The notes under the pieces were generated by a model. It searched no databases, had not been told where the DNA came from, and was given only the letters and a program-made list of their open reading frames with translations. From the IMG/VR virus record IMGVR_UViG_3300029267_005544, positions 1 to 64,000 of that record: DNA of 64,000 nucleotides; one strand, 5' to 3'. The first letter of the stretch is position 1; every line of letters begins with the position of its first letter. Both the position numbers and the translations under genes were made by a program. The stretch is from a virus. Positions 14,635 through 22,440 of the stretch are shown here, piece by piece.

Positions 14635-14709
14635 GCGCCTGTAGCTCAGTGTTAGAGCAGTGACCTCTAAAATCACTGGTCGGTGGTTAGAATCCACCCA
14701 GGCGCTCCA
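14635..14709 (+). tRNA. tRNA-Sup(CTA), amber suppressor
   Basis: A cloverleaf can be built by hand: acceptor GCGCCTG/CAGGCGC (7 of 7 pairs), D stem GCTC/GAGC, anticodon stem GTGAC/ATCAC (last pair C-A mismatched), loop CTCTAAA with anticodon CTA, T stem GGTGG/CCACC, and encoded CCA. The anticodon reads UAG. Oddities are a short D loop without GG and TTAGAAT in the T loop. A phage amber suppressor suggests regulated readthrough or partial TAG recoding. Several genes here still end in TAG. Confidence 0.75.
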
Positions 14710-14790
14710 AATTATGAGGGTTGGTATACAACTATATTACCTGCATCCTCGATCAATTCATCGCAAATACTCTTAAAAGGAAATCTTCAA

Positions 14791-15291
14791 ATGCGACCTG
14801 AGAATCTCTTCCTAAAACGTATTAAAGAATTACAGGGCACTGCAGAACAATATTGTGGCCTCTCTGCTAATACACAGGACAAATACTGGCCTTTCTATGA
14901 CTCCTATGAAGCCCTCGAAAAAGACTGCTTCAAACGTGAAGATGGCATCTGGCAACTTAATTATAAAATAAATACCCATATAAAAGGAGGCAGTACCGTC
15001 CTCTTTATATGGCGTATAGCTCCTAACTATTGTTGCCACGGCCAACCTTTATATACCGAAGACAAAATACAGGAATTCCTGAAACAAAGCGAAACCGAAA
15101 AAGTATTACTCATCCACAAAGACTATGAATTCGTCTGGACATGGAATGAATTCCACAGACCTACAAGAAATATCTGGGGCCTGAAAAAAGGCCCAGACTA
15201 TCTCGTCCTGCGAAAGAACGGAGAAATACTGGTAAAAACCCAAGTGAAAAAACATTTCCTGGAAACAGTCCATCGAATCTTAACCTCTTAA
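14791..15291 (+). CDS. hypothetical protein with divergent codon use
   Basis: A 166-aa alpha/beta protein. The ATG at 14791 after AAAAGGAAA is chosen over upstream in-frame codons that lie inside the tRNA. The gene uses many C-ending codons and has higher GC than its neighbours, suggesting recent acquisition together with the tRNA cluster. No family is recognised; aromatic motif FVWTWNEFHRPTRNIW near residue 125. Confidence 0.6.
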   Translation: MRPENLFLKRIKELQGTAEQYCGLSANTQDKYWPFYDSYEALEKDCFKREDGIWQLNYKINTHIKGGSTVLFIWRIAPNYCCHGQPLYTEDKIQEFLKQSETEKVLLIHKDYEFVWTWNEFHRPTRNIWGLKKGPDYLVLRKNGEILVKTQVKKHFLETVHRILTS

Positions 15292-15299
15292 AAATCAGT

Positions 15300-15490
15300 C
15301 TGGAGTAGAATGTAGTACTCTTTGTGGCTGCCAACGGTTGCGAAAAATGTAAAAAATCACCCCCGATTTTGAAACTGCACCACACCATGGGCCGAAGAAT
15401 TCTTTCTACGCAATAATTCTTCGGCACCATTCGGTGGCTTTTGCTTAGGCTTTTCGCGTTTCATCTCACCTTAATAAATCTATCTTAGTT
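15300..15490 (+). ncRNA. structured RNA element, copy A
   Basis: A non-coding 190-nt segment with an 11-bp hairpin GCCGAAGAATT (15391-15401) / AATTCTTCGGC (15415-15425). It is followed by TTCGGTGGCT, later TCTCACCTTAAT, and TTAGTTATATATTAA. The last three blocks recur in the same order downstream of the hairpin in the element at 17.5-17.7 kb, so the two are related. It precedes the ribosome binding site of the gene at 15513, so a cis-regulatory role is possible. Confidence 0.5.
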
Positions 15491-15512
15491 ATATATTAAA
15501 AGGAGAATGATT

Positions 15513-15917
15513 TTGAGTAATTTAGACAGTAAAGATGATTTTTCAAAAATAAATGATAATTTGTTGTTATCATTATTTGAAGATCTTGTTATAGACTTTA
15601 AAATGTTACCGTGCACCTCGTGTGATGCAAGAAAACAGAATGCGGCAATAGTTCTAAATAATGTTAGAGCAGAAATTTTAAAAAGACTGACAGATAAAAC
15701 ACGTATCTTAAGAAAAACATTAACAGTAGAACAAATAGAAGCTGGCAATAACGTTGCATCTGAAATGTATACAGCATCAATTCAAAAAGCAATTGGACTT
15801 GGCGGTTGTGAAGAAATTGATATGAATAAGTTTAAATTTAAAAATATAGTCAAGCGCTACTTGGATGGAGATATTGACAGTGTTACCGGTATATGGTTGG
15901 CTATGGAGGGAGAATAA
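15513..15917 (+). CDS. hypothetical protein
   Basis: A 134-aa helical protein. TTG 15513 is 8 nt from AAAGGAGA and is preferred to ATG 15507, which is too close. Contains CTSCDARKQNAA near residue 37. It abuts the YcgL-like gene directly, so the two are probably coupled. Confidence 0.58.
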   Translation: MSNLDSKDDFSKINDNLLLSLFEDLVIDFKMLPCTSCDARKQNAAIVLNNVRAEILKRLTDKTRILRKTLTVEQIEAGNNVASEMYTASIQKAIGLGGCEEIDMNKFKFKNIVKRYLDGDIDSVTGIWLAMEGE

Positions 15918-16748
15918 ATGGAAAAAAGAGTTATTGAAATATTAAGAGAAATAGAATTAATGGAAGATGTCAAAATTATCTACGCCTGTGAATCTGGGAG
16001 TAGGGTGTGGGGTTTTGAATCAGATAATAGTGATTATGACGTCAGGTTTGTCTATATCAGGCCAATAAAATCTTATTTCTCAATTAGTCCTCTCAGAGAT
16101 GTAATCGATCGTAATAAGGGTAAGGAAAAAACCAGTCAGTATATCAGACAGCTTGAGAAAGATGGTATTGATATTGTTGGATTTGACATAAGTAAAACCC
16201 TCAAGATGATTGCTGATGGAAATCCGGCTCTTGCTGAATGGCTTCACTCTCCTGTAGTGTATATGGAAAAGATGTTCGTCGTTGCAGCGCTGCAGAGGCT
16301 TTCTGAGAGGTTCTTCAAATCAAAAGCCGGTATTTATCATTACGTACATATGGCTAAAAGGAATTTTACTCAGTACATCAAAAATGTTGATGGTGATGTA
16401 ATAATTAAAAAATACCTGTATGTTCTCAGGCCACTCTACGCCTGCGAGTATATTATAATAACAAATGGCAGTGTTCCACCAATGAACTTTAGTAAATTAA
16501 TAGATTGGTCTGAAAGCTCTGGTACTAAAGAGTTTAGTACAATAAAAAGATCTGTTGAAAATATTATTACCAGGAAAAGAGAAGGGGAGGAGCTTGGCCA
16601 CGGTCCACATGTTGAGCTTTTTGATGATACATGCGCAAAACTACTTGAGTCATATGATGGATATGCAAAAACACTTGGTATAGAAGCGCTAACTGAGGAA
16701 GAATGGCAAAGTCTTGATGATGCGTTTTTTGATTTAGTTTGCAAATAA
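15918..16748 (+). CDS. YcgL-type nucleotidyltransferase
   Basis: The 276-aa product has the pol-beta-fold nucleotidyltransferase signature GSRVWGFESDNSDYDVRF (residues 27-44). The two metal-binding Asp are D39 and D41 and the strand VYIRP follows. The pattern GSRxWGFxSxxSDYDVRF and the length match the COG3541/YcgL family, which occurs in phages and in RNA-repair gene clusters. The reaction is transfer of a nucleotide to an RNA or protein acceptor; the substrate is unknown. ATG start after GGAGAATAA; coupled to the upstream gene. Link to the tRNA cluster 1.2 kb upstream is inference. Confidence 0.82.
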   Translation: MEKRVIEILREIELMEDVKIIYACESGSRVWGFESDNSDYDVRFVYIRPIKSYFSISPLRDVIDRNKGKEKTSQYIRQLEKDGIDIVGFDISKTLKMIADGNPALAEWLHSPVVYMEKMFVVAALQRLSERFFKSKAGIYHYVHMAKRNFTQYIKNVDGDVIIKKYLYVLRPLYACEYIIITNGSVPPMNFSKLIDWSESSGTKEFSTIKRSVENIITRKREGEELGHGPHVELFDDTCAKLLESYDGYAKTLGIEALTEEEWQSLDDAFFDLVCK

Positions 16749-16786
16749 AGTAATGTATTATATCAAATAGAAAATTCTATAAAACA

Positions 16787-16808
16787 ACATCCTCACTTGA
16801 GGTTTTTG
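16787..16808 (+). terminator. rho-independent terminator
   Basis: CCTC-ACTT-GAGG stem-loop followed by TTTTT, 40 bp after the nucleotidyltransferase stop. Confidence 0.5.
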
Positions 16809-16899
16809 AGCGATGTTGATCTTGAAAAGTATACACAATATATTATTTTATATGTGTGTAAACAAAAAAAAAATTACATTTAACCAAAGGAGGTCAAAT

Positions 16900-17322
16900 A
16901 TGCGTGCTGTTTTAAAGCTGTGTGGCATATTTGCGTGTTTGATTGTAATATTATTATTATTTTACACATCATATCCGGATAATGTTTCTATCAATGGCGG
17001 CAGAAATACTGAGTTGAGGTCAGTAGAAATGGAAGTAGATAATACTATCCCTGACGAAATTACTTTTCAAAAACCAAGCATTGTTACAGAAAATACAATT
17101 CTATTCAATTTTCAATTTCTGGATAATCTGGAAAATCCAATATTTATCAATTTGAAAAAGTCAATATTTAATAATAATCAAAAGCGATATAATTTTAAGT
17201 TTGATAAGAGTGTTACAAATAATAAAATTTATTTAAGCAATTCAATATATAAAGAAGAGTCCCTGGGAGTATTCACGCTTGACGTGCTTAAACTACCAAT
17301 TAATCAGTGCTTAAATATATAA
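16900..17322 (+). CDS. membrane-anchored or secreted hypothetical protein
   Basis: The 140-aa product starts at ATG 16900, 7 nt after AAAGGAGGT. Residues 1-24 are a signal-anchor (MRAVLKLCGIFACLIVILLLFY has a Cys but no clear lipobox). The rest is beta-rich and Asn-rich, consistent with an extracytoplasmic domain. Function unknown. Ends at a strong terminator. Confidence 0.6.
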   Translation: MRAVLKLCGIFACLIVILLLFYTSYPDNVSINGGRNTELRSVEMEVDNTIPDEITFQKPSIVTENTILFNFQFLDNLENPIFINLKKSIFNNNQKRYNFKFDKSVTNNKIYLSNSIYKEESLGVFTLDVLKLPINQCLNI

Positions 17323-17344
17323 ATAAATTTCTTTTTAAATCAAG

Positions 17345-17378
17345 AAGCCTCCATAGAAATATGGAGGTTTTTTTTTAT
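17345..17378 (+). terminator. rho-independent terminator
   Basis: The stem AGCCTCCAT / ATGGAGGTT with a 6-nt loop is followed by T9, right after the 140-aa gene. Confidence 0.85.
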
Positions 17379-17402
17379 TTTATATAATACTTTTTTTTTA
17401 AC

Positions 17403-17431
17403 TGTTATTGTTTTATTTATTTTGGTATAAT
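17403..17431 (+). promoter_or_regulatory. promoter P3 (TGTTAT-17-TATAAT)
   Basis: Perfect form of the block promoter: TGTTAT 17403-17408, 17-nt spacer ending TTGG, TATAAT 17426-17431. It starts just after a terminator and would transcribe the non-coding element at 17.5 kb, which has no gene before the next terminator and promoter. Confidence 0.75.
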
Positions 17432-17494
17432 AATTATGGATAATGTAATTATTTTTTTTTAAATAATTAAAATTCTAATAAATATATAAGGTTT

Positions 17495-17675
17495 TAGATG
17501 GTGTTTCGCCATCAATATTTTGTAATAAGGCCTCGATAACCTGGGAACGGCCACAGTCCGCCACGTCGTTGGCCTTGACCTCTTCAGCAAGCTGAAGAAT
17601 TCAAGGCCACTCGGTGGCTCCCTTATGGCCTTACTCCCTGGTTATCTCACCTTCGTGTCTCAATATTAGTTATAT
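17495..17675 (+). ncRNA. structured RNA element, copy B, own promoter
   Basis: The segment between P3 and the next terminator is non-coding. It contains a hairpin GATGG/CCATC, a long hairpin GGCCTTGA ... TCAAGGCC (about 17570-17608) with an inner CTTCAG/CTGAAG, a GCCAC/GTGGC hairpin, and an enclosing near-perfect pair GATAACCTGGGA / TCCCTGGTTATC. The blocks CGGTGGCT, TCTCACCTT and TTAGTTATATATTAA are shared with copy A at 15.4 kb. A free-standing small RNA is the best reading. Confidence 0.6.
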
Positions 17676-17685
17676 ATTAATAATT

Positions 17686-17771
17686 TCGATTGGCGCCATG
17701 TCGTACAGCCAAATTGCCGGCTTCCGGGTCTGTACTTCTTATGGCGCCAACTCGATCTACCTTTTTTTTTT
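17686..17771 (+). terminator. large hairpin terminator
   Basis: TTGGCGCCAT (17690-17699) pairs perfectly with ATGGCGCCAA (17741-17750). Inside, GTACAG/CTGTAC and CCGG/CCGG form further stems. T10 follows. It ends the copy B RNA and abuts promoter P4. Confidence 0.7.
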
Positions 17772-17774
17772 AGC

Positions 17775-17803
17775 TGTTATCGCGTCACCAAATGTGGCAT
17801 AAC
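17775..17803 (+). promoter_or_regulatory. promoter P4 (TGTTAT-17-CATAAC)
   Basis: TGTTAT 17775-17780, 17 nt, CATAAC 17798-17803, beginning within the T-run region of the preceding terminator. Drives the leader-peptide unit at 17850. Confidence 0.7.
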
Positions 17804-17849
17804 TATTATGTGAGTAATAATTATTAATTTTAACAAACGGAGAAATAAT

Positions 17850-17891
17850 ATGTGGAATAATAAATGGTGGAGTTTTTTATGTCAAGAATGA
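17850..17891 (+). CDS. 13-aa Trp-rich leader peptide candidate
   Basis: ATG 17850 after CGGAGA opens a 13-codon frame with three Trp (MWNNKWWSFLCQE). It ends in TGA inside the next gene, whose ATG is at 17879. This resembles a translational attenuator or coupling leader. The gene it overlaps has an in-frame TGA at 17954. Confidence 0.4.
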   Translation: MWNNKWWSFLCQE

Positions 17892-18271
17892 TTTATCAGA
17901 CACGCCCTGCCGATGTTATAGTAGCTGTTGAATTATATAAAAAAGTATTTTCCTGAACACTTTTTAGTTATGATGATAGTGAATTAATAAAACTTGCCTA
18001 TAAATGTGAATATGGTTCTATTGGCAGTTATCTATTAGATGCTTTTGATAGTTTTATAGAAAATATGCCTGACATTCCTCCATACTTAAGGAGGTATATT
18101 AAATCAGATGAGCAATTAAAAGAAATGTTCGAAATAGAAACAGAAGAAACCATTGTCAAATTATCTAATTCAATTTTTGATTTAAGTGCTATTTTTGATA
18201 AAGAGTATATATCAGATCACATATTTGAAATAGTAGATGATATTGAAATTTGTGATACTGATTATTTTTAA
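17879..18271 (+). pseudogene. hypothetical gene interrupted by in-frame TGA
   Basis: From ATG 17879 a single frame encodes 25 residues, then TGA at 17954-17956, then 104 more residues to TAA at 18271. The sequence on both sides is protein-like (ADVIVAVELYKKVFS | TLFSYDDSELIKLAYKCEYGS), so the stop interrupts one gene. The downstream ATG at 18065 would give only 68 aa and has no good ribosome binding site. Either a nonsense mutation or TGA readthrough explains it. Confidence 0.6.
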
Positions 18272-18294
18272 ATTCAAACTGTTAAAGGTGAAAT

Positions 18295-18702
18295 ATGAAT
18301 AGTTGGAGGAAAGATATGTATGACAATTGGCTTCGTAAGCTGCTTCAGAAGGCTGTAGAGGCCAAGAATATAGCAGGGTTATTTATGATGGACTTAGCAC
18401 CGGAAGCTCAGAAACACATAGATAAGGCCGGCCTTAAAACGAAACCTGAACAAGAATTAAGAACGCTGGTTGTCGAACATTTTGGAAAAGAGTACTTCAT
18501 CGCATTTATTGATGCGTTTGATGGAAATTTATATGCAGGTTTTTTTTTGAGTTACAACAGGTCCCATCGAGAATTATACCAGGCTCTGCAAATTATAAAG
18601 GTAAATGGATTGGATATTGCAAAGTTAGTAAATAAAGGTGATTATGAAGTGTTGTACAACATAAACCGCGCTGAGATTATAGTTCGGCGCACTGGAGGTT
18701 AA
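18295..18702 (+). CDS. hypothetical protein
   Basis: A 135-aa helical/mixed protein with ATG at 18295; AAAGGTG upstream. Its stop is next to the start of the 63-aa gene (1-nt gap). No family is recognised. Confidence 0.6.
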   Translation: MNSWRKDMYDNWLRKLLQKAVEAKNIAGLFMMDLAPEAQKHIDKAGLKTKPEQELRTLVVEHFGKEYFIAFIDAFDGNLYAGFFLSYNRSHRELYQALQIIKVNGLDIAKLVNKGDYEVLYNINRAEIIVRRTGG

Positions 18703-18703
18703 A

Positions 18704-18895
18704 ATGCTCGGCTCAATATGCGGGGTTCCATTTCATGTTGTAGAAGCGACACTTAAACAAGGTGATACTCCTGAAGAAAAAGCAGATGCATTCAACCTTA
18801 TTGCTCATATCGCAGATGAATCTGTGTCGCTTGAAAGCATTGTGGAAAATGTTATGAATGGTACGGTGCCAAAAGTTGTGGCGCCGAAAGAATAA
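18704..18895 (+). CDS. hypothetical protein
   Basis: A 63-aa acidic protein, ATG 18704 directly after the TAA of the upstream gene with GGAGG 6 nt before. No recognised motif. GC is higher than in the upstream genes. Confidence 0.55.
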   Translation: MLGSICGVPFHVVEATLKQGDTPEEKADAFNLIAHIADESVSLESIVENVMNGTVPKVVAPKE

Positions 18896-18918
18896 TATTG
18901 AGGCGCGATTTACGTCGC

Positions 18919-19005
18919 ACAACAACCGTATGTTGAAATGGGATAGAGGCATGCGGTTGTACCACATCAACATACTATCCCGTTGTGAGCAATACCGCCC
19001 GGCTC
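18919..19005 (+). repeat. left structured flank of the DUF2829 cassette
   Basis: An imperfect palindromic element starts ACAAC and ends GTTGT (18919-18986) with a 9-bp stem AACCGTATG / CATGCGGTT. It runs into the 24-nt inverted repeat at 18982-19005 (GTTGTGAGCAATACCGCC...). A sister element lies at 19370-19442. Shared blocks are ACAAC, CCGTATG, CATGCGGT, GTACC and CATACTATC.CGTTGT. Confidence 0.6.
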
Positions 19006-19047
19006 TTAAAATTATAGGGCGGCCATTTATAACGAAAGGAATTTGCC

Positions 19048-19341
19048 ATGAACTTCGGGCAAGCCATCGAGTCGATGAAGCGCGGCGAGAAAGTCTGCCG
19101 TGCTGGTTGGAATGGAAAAGGTATGTTTATCGTTCTTATGGGAGCGTTGAGCCTGCCGCCGTACAATACACAGGGTACGGAGCGCAAGGTTAATGACCGC
19201 ACTGCAAAGTGGATTGGCGAAGATAAGCCGCTGGACAGCCAGCCGTATTTCGCCATGTACACCGCGCAGCAGAAGTGGCAGCCGGGATGGCTTGCTTCTC
19301 AGGCCGATATGTTAGCCGATGATTGGGAAGTGGCCGCCTGA
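19048..19341 (+). CDS. DUF2829 family protein, high-GC cassette gene
   Basis: The 97-aa product begins NFGQAIESMKRGEKVCRAGWNGKGMF and ends PGWLASQADMLADDWEVA, the two ends that define DUF2829, a small phage/prophage family of unknown function. ATG with AAAGGAA upstream. Its GC content is far above that of its surroundings and it is framed by inverted repeats (18982-19005 and 19351-19374) and by two related structured elements. This looks like an acquired cassette. Confidence 0.85.
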   Translation: MNFGQAIESMKRGEKVCRAGWNGKGMFIVLMGALSLPPYNTQGTERKVNDRTAKWIGEDKPLDSQPYFAMYTAQQKWQPGWLASQADMLADDWEVAA

Positions 19342-19350
19342 ACACTATGG

Positions 19351-19442
19351 TAGCCGGGCGGTACAGCTCACAACACCCGTATGGATGCCATGCGGTCAAA
19401 AAATATGTGGGCGTACCGCACAGCACCATACTATCACGTTGT
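19351..19442 (+). repeat. right structured flank of the DUF2829 cassette
   Basis: TAGCCGGGCGGTACAGCTCA continues to CAAC (19351-19374) and is the inverted complement of the left repeat with about three mismatches. It leads into a second ACAAC...GTTGT element (19370-19442) with the hairpin ACCCGTATGG / CCATGCGGT. This stem is the same as in the left copy but with different loop sequence, so pairing rather than sequence is conserved. Confidence 0.6.
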
Positions 19443-19494
19443 AAGATTCATTTGAACCATTTTTGAGGCAATTAACGATTAATGGAGGATAAAT

Positions 19495-19977
19495 TTGATA
19501 TTAGTTAAACATTCTATTGAGGAAAGGATTAAAATTGGCACTCAAAGTAGATATATTAATTTTGTTTCACAAATTTGTGGAACATATTCATATGAATTTA
19601 AGACTGCTTATTTTAACAATGCTTTATTTAATTATTTTTGTAAAAAAATATTAAGAAGATTCCCTGAATTAGATGGGTTTATACAATTTCATATTTCCAG
19701 TAATAAAAAAAATATATATTGTGCTAAAATACCTACATCATCAAAATTATGGTTCCAAATAAAATATATGATTGTTACAATAAATAATGCCACATGGTTA
19801 AATGATGGCAGGAAACATATTTGTGTAGATTGCGATCCACTATGGAGGCTTTGGGGGCAACGGTGCTTAAATTGCCAGGCTATAAAATGTGATAAAAGCT
19901 TATGGGATAATTCTATAGCAGAACCATCAATAGAATGTGAATTTAATCAATTAATGTTTGAAACATTCGGAATATAG
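19495..19977 (+). CDS. hypothetical zinc-finger protein
   Basis: A 160-aa product from TTG 19495 with ATGGAGG upstream. The C-terminal third has CVDCDPLWRLWGQRCLNC (residues about 109-126), a two-pair CxxC zinc site. AT-rich codon use, unlike the DUF2829 gene before it. Stops at TAG. Confidence 0.55.
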   Translation: MILVKHSIEERIKIGTQSRYINFVSQICGTYSYEFKTAYFNNALFNYFCKKILRRFPELDGFIQFHISSNKKNIYCAKIPTSSKLWFQIKYMIVTINNATWLNDGRKHICVDCDPLWRLWGQRCLNCQAIKCDKSLWDNSIAEPSIECEFNQLMFETFGI

Positions 19978-20629
19978 ATATACTGCTCCTGAAAAAAAAA
20001 TAGAAACATCTTGCATCAGAGTTAAAAAAAAATTATATTACTTTTTACTGATTACCCTCTAATCAGATAAGTAAAATACACCCTTTTTAAAAATTTTGTA
20101 ATAATCTCCAGATCTCTCGTATGCGCGAGAAACCCCCTATAGAGTTTTTTTAACTTTTTGCTTGCATTAATGTCAATAATTTTTTAAAAATTTAAAAAAA
20201 ATTTTACGCACATAATGAGGGATTATTACATAATTTTATAATATTATATATAAATTATATTATATTAATAACTTATATAGATATCTCTCTTAATGGCGTG
20301 AGAGCTTTTTTATATATATATTATAATATTATACTTCCTATATAGCTTGACAAATGAATACATCCGTGACCATCGAAAATCGAATTTTTAGTGAAAATAC
20401 ATGTTAATAACTAATGTATAGTGACAAAACAGCAATCTTTACTTTCTTTAATGTCACTTTTTTATTTTTTCAATTTAACCGATTAAAATAGCATTAGCCA
20501 AAAATACCAAAGGTCGAGGTTTTATTCATTAGTAAATAAAAGTTAGAAATATAAAATATTCAAAAATATAAAAACGCAAATTTTGGTTGGAAATGTAAGT
20601 TATTGATTCAGATTTAAGGAGGTTTTCAG
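19978..20629 (+). other. 650-bp AT-rich intergenic region with two terminator-like hairpins
   Basis: No gene is visible. The stretch is extremely AT-rich, especially 20160-20350. It holds TCTCG/CGAGA, a hairpin CTCTC/GAGAG followed by T6 (about 20285-20316), and AGTGACA / TGTCACT followed by T6 (about 20419-20463). The low melting stability could suit a replication or recombination site, but no iterons or known origin motif were found. Confidence 0.5.
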
Positions 20630-21034
20630 TTGGAGAAAAAAAGAGATAAAAGTAACAGATATTATTCCTGCCAATGCATCCGTATGATAGTCGGTCCAAT
20701 TAATAATAGTATGATTCATATGAATCTCGCCGGCAGACTGAGAAGGTTTGTTGTCGATGTTTTTGGTATTGATGCTGGGGATACTGATAAAATAATTGCT
20801 GACTTCTACTGGAGTAAAGGTGGAAATGTTGGTATTGGTGATTTTAACGAATTATTTGAGATAATATATAGAAAGCATAATCCACCAATAGTAATCAGAG
20901 ATAAATTTGCCCAGAAAATTGAACCTGTTATTAAATTATTTCAAGAAAACGGGTGGAATGAAAAGGAATTCGATATGATGCTACTCAGTGGTACCAAGTA
21001 TGTAATTAAAATGAGAAAAAAATGGAGGAAATAA
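20630..21034 (+). CDS. hypothetical protein
   Basis: A 134-aa basic protein from TTG 20630, AAGGAGG about 9 nt upstream. It ends at a TAA with the next gene starting at once. No recognised family. Confidence 0.55.
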   Translation: MEKKRDKSNRYYSCQCIRMIVGPINNSMIHMNLAGRLRRFVVDVFGIDAGDTDKIIADFYWSKGGNVGIGDFNELFEIIYRKHNPPIVIRDKFAQKIEPVIKLFQENGWNEKEFDMMLLSGTKYVIKMRKKWRK

Positions 21035-21832
21035 TTGGAAGATACTTTTGTGTATAGTGGAACTCAAAAAATATTTGAAGAATTAAGGAATATGCCGTGT
21101 CCTCATCTTGAATGTGATAATGATGATCCGGAAGAAATTGATGCAGCTGGTTGCATCAAATGCTCTCTCGGGAGAACATGCGACCCGGGGAAGCCTGAAA
21201 CATGTCCTGTTATTGAAGCGCTCCTTGTTTATATACCATGGAAAAGAGATATGCTTGAAGAAGAGGAGGATTATAACGAGTATATGTATAACAATGCCCA
21301 AAACGTGCTCAAGCGCAGCGGAACAAGGCCAAAATGTATGTGGGATGACGATGATGAAGATTTGGTTGATAATTATGGTTTTTACAAACCACGTCATGAC
21401 AAAATAGATCCTGATGGTGATATTTATACTATGGGTGTTGTTAAGATTGGTCAGATACGATTGGTTCCTGGCAACTATTATATAGTTAAAAGAGAAAACC
21501 ACAGTGATGATTATATCGGATCTTTTTATAATATGAAAAATGGTGAAATTCTGAGATTCACTGAAGATGATAGCTTTTTTGTTGAAATTGATATCAAAAC
21601 AATTGATTCGATTGAATATATTTCATTTAAAGAGGTTCAAGAATACTATGCCAAAGATATATGTGGTATAGATATGGAAAAAAAAAGAGTTTATACCGTT
21701 CATTTTAATAATGGCCAATGTTTTACCGGGGAGTTTAATATTGCTATGGTGGATTGTATTTTTATGAAAGCAAATGGTGAGCAGGAGAAAATATACATTG
21801 ATGATATTACCGGTATCGAATTAATAGAATAA
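21035..21832 (+). CDS. hypothetical Cys-rich acidic protein
   Basis: The 265-aa product starts at TTG 21035 with ATGGAGG upstream. The N-terminal 60 residues contain seven Cys (CPHLEC, CIKCSLGRTC, CP) in a likely zinc- or disulfide-stabilised knot. The middle is Asp/Glu-rich, and the C-terminal half looks like two small beta domains (VYTVHFNNGQCFTGEF). No function is recognised. Confidence 0.6.
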   Translation: MEDTFVYSGTQKIFEELRNMPCPHLECDNDDPEEIDAAGCIKCSLGRTCDPGKPETCPVIEALLVYIPWKRDMLEEEEDYNEYMYNNAQNVLKRSGTRPKCMWDDDDEDLVDNYGFYKPRHDKIDPDGDIYTMGVVKIGQIRLVPGNYYIVKRENHSDDYIGSFYNMKNGEILRFTEDDSFFVEIDIKTIDSIEYISFKEVQEYYAKDICGIDMEKKRVYTVHFNNGQCFTGEFNIAMVDCIFMKANGEQEKIYIDDITGIELIE

Positions 21833-21847
21833 ATATATGAAAATTTG

Positions 21848-21876
21848 TTTGACTTTTTATATTATATATTATTATA
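21848..21876 (+). promoter_or_regulatory. sigma70-like promoter
   Basis: TTGACT (21848-21853), 17 nt, then ATTATA (21871-21876) in an AT-rich gap before the ribbon-helix-helix gene. This -35 differs from the NGTTAT design used elsewhere, so the regulator gene may be controlled separately. Confidence 0.4.
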
Positions 21877-21927
21877 TTTAATATGGATAAAAATATATTA
21901 TTTTTTCATATATAAAATAAGGTAATT

Positions 21928-22146
21928 ATGGCCGAACAGAATTTAGTAACTGTAAATCTTAAACTCACTCGCAGAGAGAGAAATGATTTCAAGGAAACTG
22001 CTAAAAGAAAAGGCCATAAATCGATGCAGTTGGTTTTATCAGCATTTATCAGCTCATATATACAAAACCCAGACCAATTCGTTATTCAGTTAGGAGTTAA
22101 AGGAAATGGATCACCCATTCGGAAAGAGTCTGCAATTAAATCCTGA
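21928..22146 (+). CDS. ribbon-helix-helix-like DNA-binding protein
   Basis: The 72-aa product starts LVTVNLKLTRRERNDFKETAKR (a beta strand, then helix 1), followed by a second helix (SMQLVLSAFISSYI). This is the size and pattern of a ribbon-helix-helix (Arc/MetJ-type) repressor domain. It probably dimerises and binds operator DNA. ATG with AAGGTAA upstream. It overlaps the next gene by 41 bp. Confidence 0.6.
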   Translation: MAEQNLVTVNLKLTRRERNDFKETAKRKGHKSMQLVLSAFISSYIQNPDQFVIQLGVKGNGSPIRKESAIKS

Positions 22147-22438
22147 GAATATTACATATGGATATGAAACATTCTCGAGGTTTTCAGTTGAAACAGTCTA
22201 TTTAAATGGAAAACGAAAAAATGAATACCATCTGAAGGCAGAGGGTGATTTAACAAACGAGCAATTGCTTATTGTTTTAAAAAAACAACTGCAAAGAGAT
22301 TGTGAAGTCGGATTTGTCGATAGAACCGGGATAATAACGCTTGAATATCCGATATACATTATTGTAACAAACCCGATACTCGTCGACGAAATGCATAATA
22401 TATTCATAGATGTTGAACAAATTATTAACAAGGAGTAA
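22106..22438 (+). CDS. hypothetical protein
   Basis: A 110-aa alpha/beta protein; ATG 22106 preceded by AAAGGAA, overlapping the ribbon-helix-helix gene by 41 bp in another frame. No recognised family; co-expression with the regulator is likely. Confidence 0.55.
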   Translation: MDHPFGKSLQLNPENITYGYETFSRFSVETVYLNGKRKNEYHLKAEGDLTNEQLLIVLKKQLQRDCEVGFVDRTGIITLEYPIYIIVTNPILVDEMHNIFIDVEQIINKE

Positions 22439-22440
22439 AT

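Noticed and set aside
19978-20629. Replication origin in the AT-rich gap
   Set aside because: Low GC alone is not enough; I found no iterons, DnaA-type boxes or adjacent replication initiator.
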